A stretch of DNA of 64,000 nt, from assembly GCF_001753245.1 (NCBI RefSeq), contig NZ_CP017415.1:1516501-1580500 (forward strand), in the 5' to 3' direction. A model generated the notes under the pieces. It had not been told where the DNA came from, made no database searches, and saw nothing but the letters and a program-made list of their open reading frames with translations. Shown here piece after piece: positions 56,897-64,000 of this stretch. The position numbers were made by a program, and so were the translations under genes. This stretch comes from Acidihalobacter yilgarnensis. GTDB taxonomy: Bacteria > Pseudomonadota > Gammaproteobacteria > DSM-5130 > Acidihalobacteraceae. Each line of letters begins with the position of its first letter. The stretch's first letter is position 1.

Positions 56897-57456
56897 ACCC
56901 CGCCTCGCGTAGAAGGCGCTGCAGGCTTTTTCCTTGGTCTCCCTCGGCCTTGCCTTCGGTCAAGCCCGTCGACCCAGTCATGAACGTCCTGCGGCCGCCA
57001 ACGAACATTGCGGCCGATCCGAACTGGGCGGGGCACCAAATCCCAGCGGGAAGCGGAAACGGAGTTATATACGCCGCCTACTGAACAGCGAAGGTGATGT
57101 GCTAAATCTTCAGCGTCCCAGAGAAGGGGCGGGGGAGGAGGGGTGGGAGGTGGTTCGGTTGAGCTGTGAGAAGAGGGAGACGAAGCCGATGGCGAGGGGG
57201 CAGGGTCGCCAGAGCCAGAGTCAGAAGATCCAGAGGAAGCGCGCGACGACCGGCTTGCACGTACCTGGCTGCGCCTCGCTCGTGACCGTGGGGCTCGCCG
57301 GGCGGGTTGTCTGGGCTGTAAACCTGCAGACTTACGCTCGCTGCCGCATTGGCGGTCCCTGATATGCCGCATATCAAATTCACGCTGCTGCTCGAATGAG
57401 CTCCGCGCGTAACGCCCAGGGTCTTTCAAAACTCGCTGTAGTAACGAACTCATCAT
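56893..57456 (-). CDS. Excisionase/AlpA-like helix-turn-helix protein
   Basis: The 187-residue protein has a Ser/Arg/Pro-rich first half. From about residue 110 a MerR/HTH_17-type domain follows: LLWDAEDLAHHLRCSVGGVYNS, then RPVRIGRNVRWRPQDVHDWV, the pattern of Xis/AlpA small DNA-binding proteins. A basic tail (GRGRPRKKP) follows. ATGA overlap with trfA makes a two-gene operon, so it may regulate trfA or the element's excision. A start at 57372 (MRHIRDRQ) is possible. Confidence 0.7.
   Translation of the reverse strand: MMSSLLQRVLKDPGRYARSSFEQQREFDMRHIRDRQCGSERKSAGLQPRQPARRAPRSRARRSQVRASRSSRASSGSSDSGSGDPAPSPSASSPSSHSSTEPPPTPPPPPLLWDAEDLAHHLRCSVGGVYNSVSASRWDLVPRPVRIGRNVRWRPQDVHDWVDGLDRRQGRGRPRKKPAAPSTRGGV
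57361..57375. promoter_or_regulatory. Palindrome GATATGC-C-GCATATC
   Basis: A perfect 7-bp arm palindrome lies in the 5' part of the excisionase-like gene. A related sequence GCGGCATATACCGC is found at about 57477-57490, upstream of the gene. The pair may be operators for autoregulation. Confidence 0.45.
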
Positions 57457-57580
57457 TGGTATCCCTTATTAAATTGCGGCATATACCGCGTAGGGATTAT
57501 TTCTCATGAATTCGAATGAGGCAAAAGGTTCTGGTATGAAACGCGGCAGCTAAGTGGGAGTGTCCCAAAAGTGCCCCAAA

Positions 57581-57608
57581 ACGAAAAACGGCGCCCCATG
57601 GACGCCGT
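57581..57608 (-). terminator. Rho-independent terminator after tRNA-Asn
   Basis: On the minus strand ACGGCG and CGCCGT form a stem around TCCATGGGG, followed by TTTTTCGTTTT. It ends the tRNA-Asn transcript and marks conserved chromosome. Confidence 0.8.
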
Positions 57609-57623
57609 AAGTCGTTGATTATA

Positions 57624-57699
57624 TGGCTCCCCAGCGCGGACTCGAACCACGGACCCGGTGATTAACAGTCACCTGCTCTACCAACTGAGCTACTGGGGA
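57624..57699 (-). tRNA. tRNA-Asn (GTT)
   Basis: A 76-nt cloverleaf on the minus strand runs from TCCCCAGTAGCTCAG to an encoded CCA. The anticodon loop reads GACTGTTAATC, and the T arm has GGTTCGAGTCC. tRNA-Asn 3' ends are common integration sites; the trfA module lies just beyond the 3' side. Confidence 0.97.
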
Positions 57700-57739
57700 A
57701 TTGCAAGACGGCGAATCTTAATGGACCCTCAGACGACGG

Positions 57740-58972
57740 TCAAGCCACCTTCAGACTGACCGCTATACGACGGAGCGCTTCTTCCAGATTGGCCGTGCTG
57801 GTGGCGAAGGAGAGGCGGATGTGGCCCGCCGCACCGAAGGCTGAGCCCGGTACGACCGCAACGCCCGCGGCGTCCAGCAGATGCTGCGTGAAACCGATGT
57901 CGTCCTCTACGCCCGGCAATTGCTTGATTGCGCCGGTCACATTCGGGAAGGCGTAGAAGGTGCCGGCAGGGGCCAGGCAGCTGATGCCGGGAAGCGCATT
58001 GAGGCGTTCGCTGACCAATTGCTGACGTTGTTCGAAGGCGCGACGCATGGTTTCGACGCAAGCCTGATCGCCATCCAGGGCAGCGGCTGCGGCCGCCTGG
58101 GCGATCGAATTGGGGTTGGAAGTGCTCTGCGACTGAATTTTTTTCATGGCGCCAATCAGCGTCTTGGGGCCTGCCGCATAGCCAATACGCCAGCCGGTCA
58201 TCGCATAGGCTTTGGATACGCCGTTCATGATGACGGTACGCTCGGCGAGCTCGGGGCAGACGTTGAGCAGGTTGGTGAAGCGGGTATCGCCGAATAGGAT
58301 GGGTTCGTAGATGTCGTCCGATGCGATGACGATCTGCGGGTGGCGCGTGAGCACCTCGCCGAGGCCGGCAAGTTCGGACGCGCTGTAGGTGGCGCCGGTC
58401 GGGTTGGATGGGCTATTGATGACCACCAAGCGCGTGCGCGGGGTGATTGCCGCCTCGAGCTGGGCCGGTGTGATCTTGAAGCCCTGTTCCTGGCCGGCGA
58501 AAACGGGCACTGGTGTGGCGTCCGCAAGCAGTACGATATCCGGGTATGAGACCCAGTAGGGCGCGGGGATAACGGCTTCGTCACCGGGATTCAACAGCGC
58601 TTCGCAGAGATTGTAGAAGCTCTGTTTGGCGCCGTTGGATGCGAGTATCTGTTCCGGCGCGAATGCGAGGCTGTTGTCACGGCGGAATTTGCCGATGATG
58701 GCAGCCTTGAGGGCGCCGGTGCCGTCAACGGCGGTATAGCGCGTCTGTCCAGCGTGCATGGCTTCGATGGCGGCCTCCTGGATGTGACTCGGCGTGTCGA
58801 AATCCGGTTCGCCGGCACTGAGGCTGATGATATCGCGTCCCTGGGCCTTGAGTTGGGCGGCGAGCGCCGTGACGGCTAGGGTGGGCGAGGGTTTGATGCG
58901 TTGGACGCGATGCGCCAGTTGTATATCCAAGGCGGAGGTTCCACTGTTGAATTGGGGTAGACTGAGCTGCAT
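57740..58972 (-). CDS. Class I aspartate aminotransferase
   Basis: The 410-residue PLP enzyme has HRVQRIKPSPTLAVTALAAQLKAQGRDIISLSAGEPDFDTP at the N-terminus, SNPTGATY, the PLP lysine in NGVSKAYAMTGWRIGYAAGP and a substrate Arg in HIRLSFATS. It matches the AspC/AAT I-gamma type common in gammaproteobacteria. ATG at 58972 was chosen; a TTG 15 bases upstream is also in frame. It is divergent from uvrB. Confidence 0.92.
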   Translation of the reverse strand: MQLSLPQFNSGTSALDIQLAHRVQRIKPSPTLAVTALAAQLKAQGRDIISLSAGEPDFDTPSHIQEAAIEAMHAGQTRYTAVDGTGALKAAIIGKFRRDNSLAFAPEQILASNGAKQSFYNLCEALLNPGDEAVIPAPYWVSYPDIVLLADATPVPVFAGQEQGFKITPAQLEAAITPRTRLVVINSPSNPTGATYSASELAGLGEVLTRHPQIVIASDDIYEPILFGDTRFTNLLNVCPELAERTVIMNGVSKAYAMTGWRIGYAAGPKTLIGAMKKIQSQSTSNPNSIAQAAAAAALDGDQACVETMRRAFEQRQQLVSERLNALPGISCLAPAGTFYAFPNVTGAIKQLPGVEDDIGFTQHLLDAAGVAVVPGSAFGAAGHIRLSFATSTANLEEALRRIAVSLKVA

Positions 58973-59016
58973 ATGATACTCAAACAACCAAGCTGGGATA
59001 AGGGCTCTAGGACGCG

Positions 59017-61047
59017 ATGAGCGAGTTGTTCAGATTGGAGACGGATTATTCGCCGGCGGGAGATCAGCCGGCGGCGATTGCCGCGCTGGTGGAGGGCATT
59101 GAGGCTGGTTTGGCGCACCAGACGCTGCTGGGCGTGACCGGTTCGGGCAAGACCTTCACGATTGCCAACGTGATTCAACAGGTGCAGCGTGCGACCGTGG
59201 TCCTGGCGCCAAATAAAACTCTCGCGGCTCAACTTTATGGCGAGATGAAGGCCTTCTTTCCGCACAATGCGGTGGAATATTTCGTCTCCTATTACGATTA
59301 TTACCAGCCAGAAGCCTATGTGCCGGCCAGCGATACCTTTATTGAGAAGGATGCGGCCGTCAACGACCACATCGAGCAGATGCGCCTTTCTGCTACCAAG
59401 GCGCTGCTCGAGCGCCCGGATGCGATCATCGTGGCGACGGTATCGGCCATCTATGGCTTGGGTGACCCCGGTGCGTATCACAAGATGGTGTTGCACCTCA
59501 ATCGTGGCGAACGTATCGATCAGCGGCAGCTCCTGCACCGCCTGACTGAGCTGCAATACACCCGGAATGACGTCGAATTGCGTCGCGGTACCTATCGCGT
59601 GCGTGGCGAAGTCATCGATATTCGCCCCGCGGAATCTGAAATCGAGGCGGTGAGGGTGGAGCTGTTCGATGACGAAATCGAACAGCTCTCCTACTTCGAT
59701 CCGCTGACGGGCGAGATTTTGCGCCGTATCCCCCGACTGACAATCTATCCAAAAACGCATTATGTGACGCCGCGCGAGACCTTGCTCGATGCCGTGGATC
59801 ACATCAAGGACGAGCTCAAGCTGCGCTTGGTCGAATTGCGTGAACAGGATCGTCTGGTCGAAGCCCAGCGACTCGAACAACGGGTTCGCTTCGACGTTGA
59901 GATGATCATGGAGCTAGGCTACTGCTCGGGAATTGAGAATTACTCGCGTTATCTATCCGGTAGGGGGGTGGGGCAACCGCCTCCTTGTTTGTTGGACTAC
60001 CTCCCGCAAGATGCCCTGATGGTCGTCGATGAGAGTCATGTCACCGTGCCGCAGCTCGGAGCGATGTACAAGGGCGACCGTTCGCGTAAGGAGACGCTGG
60101 TGCAGTACGGGTTTCGGCTGCCATCGGCCATGGATAACCGTCCGCTGCGTTTCGAAGAGTTCGAGCAACTGACACCACAAAGCATTTTCGTTTCGGCCAC
60201 GCCTGGGCCCTATGAGTTGAGCCATTCCGGTGCAGTGGTCGAGCAGGTGGTCAGGCCGACGGGCCTGGTTGACCCGCTCATCGAAATCCGGCCGGTGGCG
60301 GGGCAGGTGGACGATGTCATGTCCGAGATCATGCAAAGAGCCAAGCGCAACGAGCGCGTATTGATTACCACGTTGACCAAGCGCATGGCCGAGGACTTGA
60401 CCGAGTATCTGATGGAGCATGGTGCTCGGGTGCGTTACCTGCATTCGGATATCGATACCGTCGAACGATCCGAGATTATCCGTGATCTGCGATTGGGTGA
60501 GTTCGATGCCCTGGTCGGTATCAACCTGTTGCGCGAGGGGTTGGACATGCCAGAAGTGTCGCTGGTTGCGATCTTGGATGCGGACAAGGAAGGGTTTTTG
60601 CGCTCGGAGCGATCATTGATCCAGACCATCGGACGAGCAGCCCGCAATCTCAAGGGCATGGCCATTCTGTATGCCGACGTGATCACGGGCTCCATGCGCC
60701 GCGCGATCGACGAAACCGATCGCCGTCGTCTCAAGCAGACCGCTCATAATGAACGGCACGGTATAGTGCCAAAGGGTGTCAGCAAGCGCGTGGCAGACGT
60801 GATGGAGGGCGCGTATCCGGGCAGTCGTCGCGAGAATCGGCGTCGTGAGCGCGCGGGCGTGGCGGAGGCGCATGAGTCATATGCAAAGCTGTCGCCGGAG
60901 GCCGCGCTCAAGCATATCGAGGGCCTAGAGAAAGAAATGTATGGCCATGCACGGAATCTGGAGTTCGAGGAGGCCGCGCGCCTCCGCGACCGCATTCATC
61001 AGCTGCGTGAGCGAGCCCTGGGCGCGGTGAATGTCGGCGTGGAATGA
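59017..61047 (+). CDS. uvrB: Excinuclease ABC subunit B
   Basis: The 676-residue DNA repair protein has Walker [15 protein letters not shown], the beta-hairpin region [27 protein letters not shown], motif V/VI ([43 protein letters not shown]) and the C-terminal UVR motif ([24 protein letters not shown]). It verifies damage found by UvrA and recruits UvrC. Length is normal and the gene is intact. Confidence 0.98.
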   Translation: MSELFRLETDYSPAGDQPAAIAALVEGIEAGLAHQTLLGVTGSGKTFTIANVIQQVQRATVVLAPNKTLAAQLYGEMKAFFPHNAVEYFVSYYDYYQPEAYVPASDTFIEKDAAVNDHIEQMRLSATKALLERPDAIIVATVSAIYGLGDPGAYHKMVLHLNRGERIDQRQLLHRLTELQYTRNDVELRRGTYRVRGEVIDIRPAESEIEAVRVELFDDEIEQLSYFDPLTGEILRRIPRLTIYPKTHYVTPRETLLDAVDHIKDELKLRLVELREQDRLVEAQRLEQRVRFDVEMIMELGYCSGIENYSRYLSGRGVGQPPPCLLDYLPQDALMVVDESHVTVPQLGAMYKGDRSRKETLVQYGFRLPSAMDNRPLRFEEFEQLTPQSIFVSATPGPYELSHSGAVVEQVVRPTGLVDPLIEIRPVAGQVDDVMSEIMQRAKRNERVLITTLTKRMAEDLTEYLMEHGARVRYLHSDIDTVERSEIIRDLRLGEFDALVGINLLREGLDMPEVSLVAILDADKEGFLRSERSLIQTIGRAARNLKGMAILYADVITGSMRRAIDETDRRRLKQTAHNERHGIVPKGVSKRVADVMEGAYPGSRRENRRRERAGVAEAHESYAKLSPEAALKHIEGLEKEMYGHARNLEFEEAARLRDRIHQLRERALGAVNVGVE

Positions 61048-61104
61048 TTGCCGTCACGGGCTTGCGGAAAGCCCGTGCGGCGGGTAAGATGCGTGCTCTT
61101 TTGC

Positions 61105-61181
61105 AGGCGCGTAGCTCAGTTGGTTAGAGCACCACCTTGACATGGTGGGGGTCGTTGGTTCGAGTCCAATCGCGCCTACCA
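61105..61181 (+). tRNA. tRNA-Val (GAC)
   Basis: A 77-nt cloverleaf has acceptor stem AGGCGCG/CGCGCCT, D arm GCTCAGTTGGTTAGAGC, anticodon loop CTTGACATG and T arm GGTTCGAGTCC, with encoded CCA. It precedes thrS as in other gammaproteobacteria. Confidence 0.97.
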
Positions 61182-61286
61182 ATGCTTCGAAAAAGGCTGT
61201 TGTGTCGCCGGGGAGCTTGCCCGCGATGCTGCAGCCTTTTGTTTGTGGCCAGTGGCCCCTCGTATAGGTCACTCTTGGAGAACGCC

Positions 61287-63197
61287 ATGCCTGTGATTAC
61301 CCTGCCCGATGGCAGCGACCGTCATTTTGATTCCCCGGTTTCCGTAGGCGAGGTCGCCGCCAATATCGGCGCTGGCCTAGCCAAGGCGGCGCTGGCCGGC
61401 CGCGTTGACGGACTTCTGGTCGATCTGTCCCACGTGATCGAGGCGGATGCCAAGGTCGCTATCGTGACCGCCAAGGATGAGGATGGCCTGGAGGTCATTC
61501 GGCATTCGACCGCGCACCTGCTTGGTCAGGCGGTGAAGGCGCTGTTTCCTGATGCACAGGTGACCATCGGTCCGGTGGTCGACAACGGTTTTTATTACGA
61601 CTTTGCGTATTCCCGCTCGTTTACGCCCGAGGATGTGGAGGCGATCGAGGCCAAGATGCACGAACTGGCCTCGCAGGATCTACCGGTGACGCGCAGCGAA
61701 ATGTCGCGCGCCGAGGCGATCACCTTCTTCCGCAAGATGGGCGAGGAATACAAGGCACTGATTATCGAGAGTATTCCCACCGGCGAGGTGTTGTCGCTCT
61801 ATAGCCAGGGCGAGTTCATCGATCTGTGCCGTGGGCCCCATGTGCCGAGTACCGGCAAGCTGGGTGCATTCAAGCTGACCAAGTTGGCTGGCGCTTATTG
61901 GCGCGGCGATGCCAATAACGAGATGCTACAGCGTATCTACGGTACCGCCTGGGCGGACAAAAAGGCGCTGAAGGCCTATCTGCGGCAATTGGAAGAAGCG
62001 GAGAAGCGCGACCATCGGCGGATCGGCAAGCAGCTCGACCTGTTCCATCTGCAGGAAGAGGCGCCTGGCATGGTCTTCTGGCACGCCAAGGGCTGGAGTA
62101 TTTGGAATACGGTTGAGCAGTACATGCGCCGCGTCTATGTCGCATGCGGTTACCAGGAAGTGCGTAGTCCTCAGGTTGTCGATGTGTCGTTGTGGAAGCG
62201 CTCCGGGCATTGGGAGAATTACAAGGAACACATGTTCTTCACGGAGTCGGAGAAGCGCGAGTACGCGCTTAAGCCGATGAATTGTCCGTGCCATGTGCAG
62301 ATATTCAATCATGCCTTGCGCAGTTACCGCGATTTGCCGATGCGTTACGGCGAGTTCGGCGCTTGCCATCGCAACGAGACCTCGGGCGCACTGCACGGCA
62401 TCATGCGTGTACGCGGTTTCACTCAGGATGATGGTCACATTTTCTGCACCGAGGCGCAGATCGAGGAAGAGGTTGCTGCCTTCCACGAACAGGCGATGAA
62501 GGTATACGCCGACTTCGGCTTCAGCGACGTTTCGGTTAAAATCGCCCTGCGGCCAGATTTGCGGCTTGGCTCGGACGAAGACTGGGACAAGGCCGAGGGT
62601 ACGTTGCGCAATGCGTTGCGCCGCTGCGGCGTTGAATGGGTGGAGTTGCCTGGCGAAGGCGCTTTTTATAGTCCGAAGGTCGAATATCACCTCAAGGATG
62701 CGATCGGGCGCGAGTGGCAGGTCGGCACTATCCAGGCCGACTATCACATGCCACTCAAGCTGGATGCGGAGTACATCGACGAGCATTCCCAGCGTAGAAC
62801 GCCAGTGATGCTGCATCGAGCGATTCTCGGTTCTCTGGAGCGTTTCATTGGCATTCTGATTGAGCATCACGAAGGGCGTTTCCCGCTTTGGCTGGCGCCG
62901 GTTCAGGCAGTGGTGATGAATATCACCGATCGACAGGCGGAATTTGCTCGAGAGGTGACCGAAACCTTGGCCGAGCAGGGATATCGGGTCATCGATGACT
63001 TGAGAAATGAAAAGATTGGCTTTAAGATTCGCGAGCACACGCTTAAGCGTGTCCCCTTTCTATTGGTTGTTGGGGACCGTGAGGCTGACGAACGTACCGT
63101 TTCAGTGCGCACGCGAGAAGGCGAAGACCTCGGTTCAATGACCTTGGATGCCTTCCTTCGGCGGCTCGCCGAAGAGCCTGCGCCAAACGGGCATTGA
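61287..63197 (+). CDS. thrS: Threonyl-tRNA synthetase
   Basis: The start at 61287 ([20 protein letters not shown]) follows TTGGAG and opens the TGS domain; a longer frame runs back into tRNA-Val. The 636-residue class II enzyme has the editing domain ([16 protein letters not shown]), zinc Cys/His in [13 protein letters not shown], motif 2 [19 protein letters not shown] and motif 3 [20 protein letters not shown], then the anticodon domain. It charges tRNA-Thr and is followed by infC. Confidence 0.98.
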   Translation: MPVITLPDGSDRHFDSPVSVGEVAANIGAGLAKAALAGRVDGLLVDLSHVIEADAKVAIVTAKDEDGLEVIRHSTAHLLGQAVKALFPDAQVTIGPVVDNGFYYDFAYSRSFTPEDVEAIEAKMHELASQDLPVTRSEMSRAEAITFFRKMGEEYKALIIESIPTGEVLSLYSQGEFIDLCRGPHVPSTGKLGAFKLTKLAGAYWRGDANNEMLQRIYGTAWADKKALKAYLRQLEEAEKRDHRRIGKQLDLFHLQEEAPGMVFWHAKGWSIWNTVEQYMRRVYVACGYQEVRSPQVVDVSLWKRSGHWENYKEHMFFTESEKREYALKPMNCPCHVQIFNHALRSYRDLPMRYGEFGACHRNETSGALHGIMRVRGFTQDDGHIFCTEAQIEEEVAAFHEQAMKVYADFGFSDVSVKIALRPDLRLGSDEDWDKAEGTLRNALRRCGVEWVELPGEGAFYSPKVEYHLKDAIGREWQVGTIQADYHMPLKLDAEYIDEHSQRRTPVMLHRAILGSLERFIGILIEHHEGRFPLWLAPVQAVVMNITDRQAEFAREVTETLAEQGYRVIDDLRNEKIGFKIREHTLKRVPFLLVVGDREADERTVSVRTREGEDLGSMTLDAFLRRLAEEPAPNGH

Positions 63198-63218
63198 GTG
63201 TAATTGGAGGAGCGACGT

Positions 63219-63740
63219 ATCAGCGCGCAGAAGAACGTACGACTGAATGGTGAAATAGCCGTTCGTCAGGTCCGACTGATTGATGCCGAGGGCGAAAATC
63301 GCGGGGTTGTATCGATAGAGGAAGCCCTGAGATTGGCGGAAGAGGCCGAACTGGACCTCGTCGAAATTGTGCCCAATGCCGATCCACCCGTTTGCCGGGT
63401 GATGGACTATGGCAAATTCAAGTTCGAGCAGAGCAAAAAGGCGGCTCAGGCGCGCAAGAAGCAGAAGCAGGTTCAGGTCAAGGAAGTTAAGTTCCGGCCT
63501 GGCACCGAGGATGGCGATTATCGGGTCAAGCTGCGTAACCTGATGCGTTTCCTCGAGGAAGGCGACAAGGCCAAGATCACCATACGGTTTCGTGGTCGCG
63601 AGATGGCTCACCAGGAACGCGGTATGCAGTTATTGAGTCGCGTGGAAGGCGATCTCGGGGAGTTGGCTAGCGTGGAACAGCGGCCGAAGATGGAGGGGCG
63701 GCAAATGGTGATGGTGCTCGCCCCCAAGAAAACGTCGTAG
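63219..63740 (+). CDS. infC: Translation initiation factor IF-3 with ATC start
   Basis: The Shine-Dalgarno GGAGGAG (63207-63213) places the start at ATC (63219), giving a 173-residue protein beginning (M)[12 protein letters not shown] as in other IF-3 proteins. A TTG at 63204 lies before the ribosome site. Non-AUG starts in infC let IF-3 repress its own synthesis, since IF-3 rejects them. Domain marks are [39 protein letters not shown] and the C-terminal [13 protein letters not shown]. Confidence 0.93.
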   Translation: MSAQKNVRLNGEIAVRQVRLIDAEGENRGVVSIEEALRLAEEAELDLVEIVPNADPPVCRVMDYGKFKFEQSKKAAQARKKQKQVQVKEVKFRPGTEDGDYRVKLRNLMRFLEEGDKAKITIRFRGREMAHQERGMQLLSRVEGDLGELASVEQRPKMEGRQMVMVLAPKKTS

Positions 63741-63779
63741 GCCGGTGGCCTGCGCAAGCAGACGCGGAGTAGAAAGGCA

Positions 63780-63977
63780 ATGCCCAAACTGAAGACCAAT
63801 CGTGGTGCGGCCAAGCGCTTCAAGCGCACGGCTTCCGGCCGTTTCAAGCGCGGCCAGTCGCACCTGAACCACATACTGACCAAGAAAAGCACCAAGCGGA
63901 AGCGTCACTTGCGTTCGATAAGCCTCGTCGCCAAATGCGATACGCCGGCCATCAAGCGCATGCTTCCGTATAGCTGA
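63780..63977 (+). CDS. rpmI: 50S ribosomal protein L35
   Basis: The 65-residue basic protein begins [24 protein letters not shown], the L35 signature, and has [15 protein letters not shown]. It lies 39 bases after infC. GAGAGG at the window end probably belongs to the next gene, rplT, in the usual infC-rpmI-rplT operon. Confidence 0.97.
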   Translation: MPKLKTNRGAAKRFKRTASGRFKRGQSHLNHILTKKSTKRKRHLRSISLVAKCDTPAIKRMLPYS

Positions 63978-64000
63978 TCGGCGCGAGAGGATATAAATAA

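Noticed and set aside
57624-57699. Second attachment repeat of tRNA-Asn within the window
   Set aside because: No other copy of the tRNA 3' end sequence was seen, so element borders were not assigned.

Overview
The window looks like chromosome from an acidophilic, chemolithoautotrophic gammaproteobacterium, probably Acidihalobacter or a close relative. This is inferred from gene content only. It holds an AcoP-type cupredoxin followed by coxBACD, as in the iron-oxidation cluster of acidophilic iron oxidisers. It also holds a full assimilatory sulfate reduction locus, remnants of tkt and pgm, and a standard gammaproteobacterial thrS-infC-rpmI block. Insertion sequences are very dense, with at least ten elements or clear remnants from the IS3, IS5, IS21, IS66, IS200/IS605, IS630 and ISL3 families.

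Region 1 (1-14611) is part of a conjugative element, possibly an ICE or integrated plasmid. Its first block (574-4191) carries ssb, recT, a zinc-finger/Toprim primase-like protein and small accessory genes. A minus-strand run (8471 to 4162) encodes an AcaB-like protein with a frameshift, a UvrD-family helicase, a NERD nuclease-like membrane protein and a TraB/Lnt-type nitrilase-fold protein. Divergent from it is a pair resembling FlhD/FlhC, the AcaD/AcaC type of conjugation activator. Then come a nested inverted repeat (candidate oriT), a MobI-like gene, an actin-type partition pair (parM/parR) and three further genes that may belong to the transfer machinery. The last gene is cut off at 14611. 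The set ssb-bet/recT, FlhDC-type activator and MobI beside a putative oriT recalls IncC plasmids and SXT-type ICEs.

Region 2 (14612-19592) is an IS pile-up. Region 3 (18473-25006) is the acoP-coxBACD operon plus a porin. An IS630-type element sits in the signal-anchor codons of acoP, and coxA carries a one-base frameshift in a C run, so the operon looks damaged or the assembly has an error. Region 4 (25037-30802) has two IS5-type copies in inverted orientation around a bacteriohemerythrin gene, then an Aer-like chemoreceptor and an unknown gene.

Region 5 (30869-42245) is the sulfate assimilation locus: cysB divergent from a TauE/SafE permease, cysH (APS-reductase type), a fused cysJ-cysI, a 1-Cys peroxiredoxin, cysG, cysD and a fused cysN-cysC. 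Together these take sulfate to APS, sulfite and sulfide, and supply siroheme for the reductase.

Region 6 (42242-55435) is a graveyard of nested IS elements. It contains a RES/Xre toxin-antitoxin pair, an IS200/IS605 element with an altered TnpB, a complete IS21 element, tkt and pgm remnants, a second broken porin and a fragment related to the unknown gene of region 4. Region 7 (55438-57456) is a plasmid replication module with trfA, an iteron array inside the trfA 3' end, and an excisionase-like regulator; it abuts tRNA-Asn. Region 8 (57581-64000) is conserved chromosome: tRNA-Asn, an aminotransferase, uvrB, tRNA-Val, thrS, infC and rpmI.
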